A program made the position numbers and the translations under genes. A DNA stretch of 12,503 bases from an uncultured bacterium (GTDB taxonomy: Bacteria > Cyanobacteriota > Vampirovibrionia > Gastranaerophilales > Gastranaerophilaceae), in the NCBI GenBank assembly GCA_949299435.1, contig CASGAK010000137.1:1-12503 (forward strand), written 5' to 3'. Shown in pieces: positions 1 to 6,025 of the stretch. Every line of letters starts with the position of its first letter. The stretch's first letter is position 1. The notes under the pieces were generated by a model. The model had not been told where the DNA came from. It did no database searches and worked only from the letters and a program-made list of their open reading frames with translations.

Positions 1-5
1 TAAAA

Positions 6-24
6 TTTACAAAATTTTTGTAAA
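6..24. repeat. small AT-rich inverted repeat
   Basis: Perfect 9-base arms (TTTACAAAA and TTTTGTAAA) flank a single central T. The gene-free stretch 1-200 otherwise holds only AT-rich sequence with no coding frame I can support. The repeat has too little G+C for a convincing terminator. It could be a protein-binding site or chance in AT-rich DNA. Confidence 0.2.
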
Positions 25-200
25 AATAGTTCTTTACAATCAATGTATCTAACTGATAATAAAGTTTTAAAAATCCTTGATATAACTAAAATCTAGAGCA
101 ATACTATAAGTATACAATATGCTAAAATGGAGAAATCTTTGAACATTTTTCTTATGTAATTAATTTAGTTAGAAACTTTTGATTATAATCTTGTCCGAAT

Positions 201-228
201 TTGACGTGAGTAGATATTATAATAAAAT
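201..228 (+). promoter_or_regulatory. candidate sigma-70 promoter of the DUF2130 gene
   Basis: A -35-like TTGACG (201-206) and a -10-like TAAAAT (223-228) are 16 bases apart. Transcription would begin near 235, giving a leader of about 25 nt that carries the SD at 248-252. An overlapping TATAAT at 218-223 is an alternative -10. The location supports the ATG at 260 over the upstream TTG at 179, which would lie before the promoter. Confidence 0.45.
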
Positions 229-259
229 AGAAATATATCAAAGTCACAGGAGTAAGATT

Positions 260-1486
260 ATGCAGGAAATTAAATGCCCAAAATGTGGTGAGGTTTTTCA
301 AGTAGACGAATCAGGCTATGCCGCTATTGTAAAGCAAGTAAGGGACAAAGAGTTTGAAAAAGAGATTTCTTCTCGTGAAATCCAATTTGAAAATGAGAAA
401 GAAGCAGCGATTAAACTTGCAAAAATAGAAGTGGAAAGCAGATTAAAGGATACTCTTGTAGAAAAAGAATTGGCAACAGCCCAAAAGGATAGAGAAATTA
501 TTGAACTTAAAGTGAGATTGGATAATTATGAAAAAGATAAAACTTTGGAGTTAAACAGGTTTGAAATTGATAAAGAACGTCTTATTGCTGAAAAAGACAG
601 ACAAATTGCGGATCTTACAGCGAAAATTGAATCAAGTGAAAAAGAAAGTTTGCTGAAAGAACTTTCTATAAAGCAGCAATATGAAATAGAATTACGTTTT
701 AAAGAGGAAGAAATTACACGTATTAAAGATTTCAAGGCAAAGTTATCTACAAAAATGGTCGGTGAAAGTCTAGAGCAACATTGTGAGATGGAGTTTAATA
801 AGCTGCGAGCAACCGGATTTCAAAATGCATATTTTGAAAAAGATAACGATGCAAAAACAGGTAGTAAGGGTGATTACATTTTTAAAGAAATAAATTCTGA
901 CGGATTAGAGATTGTATCAATCATGTTTGAAATGAAAAATGAAATGGATACTACATCTGCAAAGAAAAAAAATGAGGACTTTTTAAAAGAATTAGATAAA
1001 GACAGACGTGAGAAAAATTGCGAATATGCGGTTTTAGTATCGCTTTTAGAGCCTGAGAATGAATTGTACAATTCAGGAATTGTTGATATGTCCCATAAAT
1101 TTTCTAAAATGTATGTAATTCGTCCTCAGTTTTTCATTCCAATGATTACAATACTTCGAAATGCCGCATTGAATTCTTTACAATATAAGCAAGAACTTGC
1201 TGTAATCAGAAGTCAAAATATTGATATTTCAAATTTCGAAGAGAGTATGAACGAGTTTAAAGAAAAATTTGCAAGAAACTATGAGATTGCAAGTAAAAAA
1301 TTCAAAACAGCGATAGAAGAAATTGATAAAACAATTGATCATTTGCAAAAAACTAAAGAAGCACTTTTATCTTCTGAAAACAATCTCAGACTTGCTAATA
1401 ACAAAGCAGAGGATTTGAGTATAAAACGTCTGACTCGAAATAATCCGACGATGGCTGCAAAATTTGCGGAATTGAAAAATAATTAA
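260..1486 (+). CDS. DUF2130 family protein, zinc-knuckle plus coiled coil plus nuclease-like core
   Basis: 408 aa, soluble, in vivo function not established for the family. Residues 6-9 form a CPKC knuckle followed by the family's typical VDESGYAAIVKQVRD stretch. About 20-160 is a charged heptad-rich coiled coil, and 160-310 is the conserved core, including KGDYIF (203-208), FEMKNEM (about 223-229), the KKKNEDF-KELDKDRREK block and VRPQFFIP. A second coiled coil lies at about 340-390. D205 with E224-x-K226 has the spacing of a PD-(D/E)XK nuclease active site, so a nucleic-acid-cleaving role is plausible but is my inference. The start is ATG 260, with SD AGGAG (248-252) 7 nt upstream; an in-frame TTG at 179 would add 27 residues unlike the family. 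It is followed 70 nt later by a same-strand CDF transporter gene with no evident functional link. Family assignment is firm. Confidence 0.85.
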   Translation: MQEIKCPKCGEVFQVDESGYAAIVKQVRDKEFEKEISSREIQFENEKEAAIKLAKIEVESRLKDTLVEKELATAQKDREIIELKVRLDNYEKDKTLELNRFEIDKERLIAEKDRQIADLTAKIESSEKESLLKELSIKQQYEIELRFKEEEITRIKDFKAKLSTKMVGESLEQHCEMEFNKLRATGFQNAYFEKDNDAKTGSKGDYIFKEINSDGLEIVSIMFEMKNEMDTTSAKKKNEDFLKELDKDRREKNCEYAVLVSLLEPENELYNSGIVDMSHKFSKMYVIRPQFFIPMITILRNAALNSLQYKQELAVIRSQNIDISNFEESMNEFKEKFARNYEIASKKFKTAIEEIDKTIDHLQKTKEALLSSENNLRLANNKAEDLSIKRLTRNNPTMAAKFAELKNN

Positions 1487-1521
1487 GAATTTGAAAAATA
1501 GTTTTTTATTTAAAAATCAGC

Positions 1522-1550
1522 TTTACTTTTTTTGTAAAAAGTGAGATAAT
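1522..1550 (+). promoter_or_regulatory. candidate extended -10 promoter giving a leaderless CDF mRNA
   Basis: TTTACT (1522-1527), a 17-base spacer ending in TGA, and GATAAT (1545-1550) form a -35/extended -10 pair. The expected start of transcription, 7 bases past the -10, falls at about 1557, the A of the gene's ATG. No good SD lies before that ATG. Confidence 0.4.
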
Positions 1551-1556
1551 CCCTTT

Positions 1557-2465
1557 ATGCAAAGCATAATTGAAAAAAAGTTAGCAGCAGGGCTATCTAT
1601 TGCATCAAATGCAATAATAATAGTTTTGAAACTCATAGCAGGTGTCATTTCAGGAAGTATCAGTATAATTTCTGAAGCTATTCATTCTTTGAGTGACTTT
1701 TTGGCATCTGTGCTGACTTTTTTCGCGGTAATGAAATCATCAGAGCCTGCGGATAAAGAGCACCCTTTTGGACATGGCAGATATGAGGATATGTCAGGGT
1801 TTATAGAAGGTGGTCTTATTGTTTTTGCGGCGTTTTTCATTATTTACGAAGCTGCTAAAAAACTCATTTTTGGTTACTCAATGGAGTCAGAATCGTTTTT
1901 AGGAATTATAGTAATGGCGGTTGCTGTTGTATCCAATTATCTTGTAAGCTCCTATCTTTTTTATGTTGCGAAAAAGACTAACTCAATTTCTTTATATGCA
2001 GATGGTGAGCATTTAAAAACTGATATCTGGTCATCATTGGGTGTGCTTATCGGATTAGTATTAATTAAAGTAACAGGGTTAATATTTCTAGATCCTGTGA
2101 TTGCGATAATTGTTGCATTATTTATTTTAAAGACAGGTTTTTCTATTTCAAAAGAAACTTTAAACAATTTACTGGACGGCTCTTTACCTGTAAAAGATTT
2201 GGAGAAAATAGAAAATATAATAAAAGATATGCATAATGATGGTATTTTAGGTTATAAATCTTTGAAAGCAAGAAGCTCAGGCCCTGAGAAATTAATCGAA
2301 ATGACTTTACTTTTCCCAAAAGATATGACAATTGATACTTGTCATAGTATTTGTGATAGGGTAGAGGATAAAATTTGTGAGGGATTAGGTAGTTGTAAAA
2401 TTTCAATTCATGCTGAGCCTGAATGTGAAAAATGTGCATCAAAAAATAAAAATAATACTCAATAG
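1557..2465 (+). CDS. cation diffusion facilitator (CDF) family metal exporter
   Basis: 302 aa, the usual size of FieF-like CDF proteins. They act as dimers in the inner membrane, exchanging divalent metal from the cytoplasm for protons. I see six hydrophobic segments (about 12-32, 37-58, 82-101, 113-138, 156-172, 176-193) and a cytoplasmic C-terminal domain from about 208. The transport site is H43 and D47 in segment 2 with H152 and D156 in segment 5. This HD-HD set is typical of zinc-type CDFs, whereas E. coli FieF has DD-HD, so zinc is the likely main substrate (inference). HPFGHGRYE (69-77) is the family loop motif. The C-terminal domain has H264, H286 and a CEKC pair (290-293) that could bind sensor metal. 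The ATG lacks a good SD and sits where transcription may begin. The HD-domain gene follows after 67 nt. No metal regulator gene is nearby. Confidence 0.9.
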   Translation: MQSIIEKKLAAGLSIASNAIIIVLKLIAGVISGSISIISEAIHSLSDFLASVLTFFAVMKSSEPADKEHPFGHGRYEDMSGFIEGGLIVFAAFFIIYEAAKKLIFGYSMESESFLGIIVMAVAVVSNYLVSSYLFYVAKKTNSISLYADGEHLKTDIWSSLGVLIGLVLIKVTGLIFLDPVIAIIVALFILKTGFSISKETLNNLLDGSLPVKDLEKIENIIKDMHNDGILGYKSLKARSSGPEKLIEMTLLFPKDMTIDTCHSICDRVEDKICEGLGSCKISIHAEPECEKCASKNKNNTQ

Positions 2466-2532
2466 GGTTGTAAGTTATACCGAATATGAGTTATCATGTA
2501 ATAAAGAATATTTTTAAAGAGGATTTATAATT

Positions 2533-3339
2533 ATGAAATCTGTAAAAGAAATGGCTATAGAGTCAAAAATTTTGAAACGGCTGGAAAGAAATCCGCTTTG
2601 TTTAGAGCTTGTGAATTATCTTTTTGCTGATGAAGAACTGCAGGAAATGCAGGAATATGCAAACAATGTATCAATTAAAAGGCTTGGCTATAACGATCAT
2701 GGACCTGTGCATATGCGACAGGTTGTGGGTAATGCAATTAAAATGTTAAACATATTGCAGGATTCAGGGATAAAGACCTCACTTGAGCAGGAAGAAATCG
2801 GCACATTTGAAGACAGTATGTGTGCAGTAATTCTTGCCGGTCTTATGCACGATTTAGGAATGATGATAGGTCGTCAAGGTCATGAAGATATGTCTGTAAT
2901 TCTTGCAAAGCCTTTGATAGAAAGGGCATTGATGCATATTTTACCTAATGATTTGCACAGACGTGTTGTAATAAAATCCCTTGCAATAGAAGCAATTATC
3001 GGTCATATGTCTTCTAAAAAAATTCATTCAATAGAGGCAGGAATAATCCTTATAGCAGATGGCTGTGATATGACAAAAGGCAGGGCAAGAATACCGCTAT
3101 CTATAAATAAAACGCCAAAAGTCGGCGATATTCATAAATATTCCGCAAATGCCATAAACCGTATCGGTATTCACCATGGAGAAAGAAAACCAATAAAAAT
3201 TGATATAGAAATGTCCGCAGAAGTTGGATTTTTTCAAATAGAAGAAGTTTTGTTGACAAAAATTGATTCAAGTCCTGCCAAACAATACGTGGAATTATAC
3301 GCAGGAGTAGAAGGCGAAGAACGTAAATGCTACCTGTAA
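2533..3339 (+). CDS. HD-domain metal-dependent phosphohydrolase
   Basis: 268 aa, cytoplasmic. The HD superfamily signature is clear: H56 and H60 in NDHGPVH, the defining H106-D107 in LMHDLGM, then H117, H158 (IIGHMSS) and D176 (LIADGCDMTKGR), which together would form a metal site for phosphate-ester or phosphoanhydride hydrolysis. After about residue 205 comes a separate C-terminal part (HHGERKPIKIDIEMSAEVGFFQ) that may recognise ligand. There are no RelA-, GGDEF- or dGTPase-specific motifs, so the substrate cannot be named. The start has SD AGAGGA (about 2517-2522). The gene may be co-transcribed with the CDF gene 67 nt upstream. Its TAA stop directly abuts the stop codon of the convergent ybaK. 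Confidence 0.8.
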   Translation: MKSVKEMAIESKILKRLERNPLCLELVNYLFADEELQEMQEYANNVSIKRLGYNDHGPVHMRQVVGNAIKMLNILQDSGIKTSLEQEEIGTFEDSMCAVILAGLMHDLGMMIGRQGHEDMSVILAKPLIERALMHILPNDLHRRVVIKSLAIEAIIGHMSSKKIHSIEAGIILIADGCDMTKGRARIPLSINKTPKVGDIHKYSANAINRIGIHHGERKPIKIDIEMSAEVGFFQIEEVLLTKIDSSPAKQYVELYAGVEGEERKCYL

Positions 3340-3807
3340 TCAGATGATATCTGCTGTCTGGAAACTGATAATTTTATTTAATTCATCAAGACTCATTTCA
3401 ACTTGATATCCGATTTTGCCTGCACTGAATATTATTGTATTAAAATTTTCAGCGGATTTATCAATAGTAGTTACAAAAAACTTTTTCATACCTATTGGGG
3501 AGCACCCGCCATGAATGTATCCAGTAAGCGGTAGAAGCTCTTTTGATTTAATCATTTCAATGGATTTTTCATTTACAGCCTGTGCTGCTTTTTTTAAATC
3601 CAATTCTTCAGCGACAGGTACTAAAAATACGTAATATTTTTTAGACTTGGAAATTGTGACAAGAGTCTTGAATACCTGTTTTGGGTTTTGTCCTAGAACA
3701 TTCGCGACATCAATCCCGCTTATTGCATCGGTATCTGCGTAGGTGTAGTGTTTGTAGTTGATTTTATGTTTGTCAAGCATTCTCATTACATTTGTTTTAA
3801 AATCCAT
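3340..3807 (-). CDS. ybaK: YbaK/EbsC-type Cys-tRNA(Pro) deacylase
   Basis: 155 aa, full length for the family. These small cytoplasmic proteins hydrolyse Cys-tRNA(Pro) made in error by prolyl-tRNA synthetase. Visible hallmarks are the catalytic lysine in VFKTL (K47), the GGCSPIGMKK loop (100-109) and SAGKIGYQVEMS (128-139). These identify the YbaK/EbsC branch rather than the ProX/PrdX branches, although exact tRNA specificity cannot be read from sequence. Its ATG shares its A with the TAA stop of the upstream DUF4186 gene, so the two are probably translationally coupled. A GGCAGG about 11 nt before the start, inside the DUF4186 gene, may serve as SD. It converges on the HD-domain gene with no intergenic base. 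Confidence 0.9.
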   Translation of the reverse strand: MDFKTNVMRMLDKHKINYKHYTYADTDAISGIDVANVLGQNPKQVFKTLVTISKSKKYYVFLVPVAEELDLKKAAQAVNEKSIEMIKSKELLPLTGYIHGGCSPIGMKKFFVTTIDKSAENFNTIIFSAGKIGYQVEMSLDELNKIISFQTADII

Positions 3808-4154
3808 TATTCAACCTGCCTTTTTAACCATTCCATAATAATTTCAACAAGGTATTCCTGCTGTTTTTCGTTAAGTTCAATCCCTTTAGGAAATTTGTGC
3901 CATTTACTAATGCAGCCTCTGCAGCAGGTAGCTGTTGCATGTTGTGCGGTAAATACAGGGTGACCTTTTGTGGGTGTTTGTTTCCCGTCATTTTTAATTT
4001 CTGTAGGGGCAATTCTTTTTTTTATAAAATCCCTTGCATGAGATTTTATTACCTCAAATCCTTTTTCTTCAAGGTATTTTTTATCTTTTTCTTTCAACTT
4101 AAATCGACTTCTAAAGTCAGACTTTGCCAGCTTTTCAAAAATATCATCGTACAT
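3807..4154 (-). CDS. DUF4186 family protein
   Basis: 115 aa, full length for this family of unknown function. The conserved block is unmistakable: IKNDGKQTPTKGHPVF (53-68), then AQHATATCCRGC (70-81) and KWHKFPKG (84-91). H65, H72, C77, C78, C81 and H86 could form a metal-binding or redox site; that is inference. No signal peptide or membrane segment is seen. The ATG at 4154 has no SD. Instead a TGC-TAATTT extended -10-like sequence (4161-4169) sits where transcription would start on the ATG itself. Its last base overlaps the ybaK start, suggesting one transcript with a tRNA proofreading enzyme. It is divergent from galM. Confidence 0.8.
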   Translation of the reverse strand: MYDDIFEKLAKSDFRSRFKLKEKDKKYLEEKGFEVIKSHARDFIKKRIAPTEIKNDGKQTPTKGHPVFTAQHATATCCRGCISKWHKFPKGIELNEKQQEYLVEIIMEWLKRQVE

Positions 4155-4160
4155 ACTAAT

Positions 4161-4169
4161 AAATTAGCA
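4161..4169 (-). promoter_or_regulatory. candidate extended -10 of the DUF4186-ybaK operon
   Basis: Reading leftward, TG-C-TAATTT occupies positions -15 to -7 relative to the ATG, so transcription would begin at or beside the start codon. No recognisable -35 is present. The same arrangement is seen at the CDF gene. Confidence 0.25.
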
Positions 4170-4204
4170 CAAAATTTAAAAAGAGTTTTTATTATTTGTA
4201 TAGT

Positions 4205-4233
4205 TTTACAAGATTGGAACGATATGGTAAAAT
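4205..4233 (+). promoter_or_regulatory. sigma-70 promoter of galM
   Basis: TTTACA (4205-4210), a 17-base spacer ending in TGG, and TAAAAT (4228-4233) differ from consensus by one base in each hexamer and include the TGn extension. Transcription would start near 4240, leaving a very short leader that overlaps the SD. Because it lies inside the longest open frame (TTG at 4196), it argues for the ATG at 4253. Confidence 0.6.
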
Positions 4234-4239
4234 GCATTT

Positions 4240-4247
4240 GGGGGAAG
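4240..4247 (+). promoter_or_regulatory. ribosome binding site that fixes the galM start
   Basis: GGGGGAAG ends 5 bases before ATG 4253. No comparable site precedes the in-frame TTG at 4196. Confidence 0.6.
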
Positions 4248-4252
4248 TTGAG

Positions 4253-5266
4253 ATGAAAAAGATTGGAGTTATTAAAGGTAAAGAAATTTTTTCTTTTCTT
4301 CTAAAAAATTCAAAAATAGAAGTTGAATTGACAAATTACGGAGCGTCAGTGCTTTCGATAAAAGTTCCTGATAAATCAGGTCAAATGCGAGATGTTGTAT
4401 TAGAGTATAAAAGTATTGAGGATTATATAAAGTCAGACAAATTCCTCGGTGCAACTGTCGGTCGTTCAGCAAACCGTATTCAAGATGGAATTGCGAAAAT
4501 CGATGATAAAATAATTCAGTTGTCACAAAATGACGGCAAAAATCACATTCATGGCGGCTTCTCAGGTTTGAATAAAAAAGTGTGGGATTTTGAGCAATTT
4601 GAGAACGGAATTAGATTTACATATTTAAGTCCCGATGAAGATGAGGGATATCCCGGGAATTTACAAATCGAAGTGTCATATAAAATTGAAAATTCTGCTT
4701 TGAAAATCAATTATCGTGCAAAATCTGATAAAGATACGATTCTAAACCCGACAAATCACACTTATTTCAATTTAGATGGAGATGGAGATATTTATGCTCA
4801 ATATGTGCAGATAAATTCTGATTTTTACACCGAAAATGATGAAAATTCACTTCCTAACGGCAAAATCTGTCCTGTAGAAAATACTCCGATGGATTTTAGA
4901 AAGTTTAAAAAAATAGGAGATGATATCGAAAGTGATTTTGAACAAATTAAATTTGGAAAAGGTTTCGATAACAATTGGGTAGTAAGGGATTATGACCGCA
5001 AAATCAAGTCTGTCGCAAAAGCGTATTCATCAAAAACCGGAATAAATCTTGAAGTTTTAACTGATTTACCAGGAGTTCAGTTTTATAGCGGGAATTATTT
5101 GGATAGAGAATTTGAGAGCGGAAATAGTATAGAAATAGATAAAAGATGCGGTTTTTGTCTTGAATGTCAGTATTTCCCGAATGCTTTTAAACATGAAAAT
5201 TTTATCAAACCTATTTTAAAAAGTAATGAAATTTTTGATAAAAATATAGTTTACAAATTTAATTAG
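4253..5266 (+). CDS. galM: galactose mutarotase (aldose 1-epimerase)
   Basis: 337 aa, normal for GalM. It interconverts beta- and alpha-D-galactose in the cytoplasm, supplying the alpha anomer that galactokinase uses. The active-site set is complete: H100 in NHIHGG, H169 in NPTNHTYFNL, D239 in GKGFDNNWV and E304 in GFCLECQYFPNA. The substrate-binding stretch GATVGRSANRI (66-76) is also typical. C305 replaces the more usual Thr after the catalytic Glu, unlikely to matter. The first 19 residues of the longest frame are not homologous and contain the promoter, so ATG 4253 is chosen. It is separated from the rest of the gal locus by one small gene and by leftward galP, so it is probably transcribed on its own or with that small gene. 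Confidence 0.93.
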   Translation: MKKIGVIKGKEIFSFLLKNSKIEVELTNYGASVLSIKVPDKSGQMRDVVLEYKSIEDYIKSDKFLGATVGRSANRIQDGIAKIDDKIIQLSQNDGKNHIHGGFSGLNKKVWDFEQFENGIRFTYLSPDEDEGYPGNLQIEVSYKIENSALKINYRAKSDKDTILNPTNHTYFNLDGDGDIYAQYVQINSDFYTENDENSLPNGKICPVENTPMDFRKFKKIGDDIESDFEQIKFGKGFDNNWVVRDYDRKIKSVAKAYSSKTGINLEVLTDLPGVQFYSGNYLDREFESGNSIEIDKRCGFCLECQYFPNAFKHENFIKPILKSNEIFDKNIVYKFN

Positions 5267-5311
5267 CAAAAAAATATTTTATCGGATTTATATAATCTAT
5301 GGAGGTTTTTA

Positions 5312-5788
5312 ATGCAAATAAATTTTACAGGAATAAAGAATATCGGATATGAAAAATCATCTATAGACTATACAAGACCGGATTTCCCCACTGAAATTAA
5401 AGATTATTTGGGCGTGGACGAGAATATGTTAGAAACGAGTTGGCATTGGCTTAATGTGGAGTTAAAAGATGATTATAACGGAAAACATTTAAGCGATTAT
5501 AAAAAAGCTATGAAAAATTCAGGTTTGAATATTGATGATTTTAGTAACCCCATTAATAAGAATTTTTTAAATATATCAATAGCTGATGCAATTGCAGAAG
5601 ATGAATATGGATTAGTAAGAGAAGATGCATTTTATATAAATGAAAAAGAAGTACAATTGAATGATAAAACCCTTCCAATATTTTCATATATTGCAAAATT
5701 GATTAGAGAGGTAAGCAAAAAGCCTGATGAGAATTTTATAGTTAATAAAATTATCTTGAAAGTAAAGACTCAGATAACGCAATTGTGA
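5312..5788 (+). CDS. small hypothetical protein, probably cut short by a frameshift
   Basis: 158 aa, not recognised as a known family. It starts at an ATG with a strong SD (GGAGG, 5301-5305). The protein is acidic and hydrophilic, with no signal peptide or membrane segment. The N-terminus MQINFTGIKN resembles, from memory, the opening of many small proteins in Gastranaerophilales genomes. The end is suspicious: the last codons read ILKVKTQITQL and stop at 5788, while the next frame carries coding-like sequence from 5749 to a TAG at 5949. Losing one base between about 5747 and 5766 would explain this, and the repaired protein would be about 212 aa. It follows galM by 45 nt and could be co-transcribed; a link to galactose use is not shown. 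Confidence 0.55.
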   Translation: MQINFTGIKNIGYEKSSIDYTRPDFPTEIKDYLGVDENMLETSWHWLNVELKDDYNGKHLSDYKKAMKNSGLNIDDFSNPINKNFLNISIADAIAEDEYGLVREDAFYINEKEVQLNDKTLPIFSYIAKLIREVSKKPDENFIVNKIILKVKTQITQL

Positions 5789-5949
5789 TAGGTAATGATT
5801 TAAGTAAATACTATGAAGATAAATATGCACAAGAAAAATTCAGAATCTATAACCCTCCAAATATAAAAGATGGTGCTGAAGAAATGGATAAAATAATTAT
5901 GGATAATATGTCAGCATATTTTAATGTAAATATAGATGTGACTGCGTAG
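5749..5949 (+). pseudogene. out-of-frame C-terminal remainder of the preceding small gene
   Basis: This frame reads NYLESKDSDNAIVIGND and continues for about 66 codons, without its own start codon or SD, through KYYEDKYAQEKF and IYNPPNIKDG to TAG at 5949. Composition and codon use match the upstream 158-aa frame, and the join is smooth if one base is restored, for example in the AAAA run at 5747-5750. It may be a true mutation, a -1 recoding event or an assembly error in a homopolymer. Confidence 0.5.
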
Positions 5950-5966
5950 TAAATAGTTGACGTTAA

Positions 5967-6010
5967 ATAATAATTTGGCACAGGTTTTTAAACCTGTGCC
6001 AAATTATTAT
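5967..6010. terminator. perfect palindrome, two-way intrinsic terminator
   Basis: A 44-base perfect inverted repeat whose core stem is GGCACAGGTTT/AAACCTGTGCC (5977-6000), extended on both sides by AAATTATT-type AT pairs. It folds into about a 19-bp hairpin with a short T/A loop. It lies between the rightward small gene and leftward galP, so it can end both transcripts. The U-tracts are broken (AAATTATTAT on each strand) rather than pure. Confidence 0.8.
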
Positions 6011-6025
6011 AATCTATTTAAAATT

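Noticed and set aside
179..259. Upstream TTG start extending the DUF2130 protein by 27 residues
   Set aside because: The extension contains the promoter, has no SD and does not resemble the family; ATG 260 has SD AGGAG at good spacing.
3341..3353. CAGAT-GAT-ATCTG hairpin between the HD gene and ybaK as a terminator
   Set aside because: A 5-bp stem with no T-run; it lies within the ybaK coding end.
4196..4252. TTG start extending GalM by 19 residues
   Set aside because: The best promoter -35/-10 lies inside it and the strong SD precedes ATG 4253.
3748..4256. Rightward open frames over ybaK and the DUF4186 gene
   Set aside because: They are antisense shadows of two recognisable conserved families, with no SD and no family resemblance.
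5291..5296. TATAAT as a -10 for the small gene at 5312
   Set aside because: No -35 or TGn extension is present, and transcription would begin inside the SD; likely AT-rich chance.
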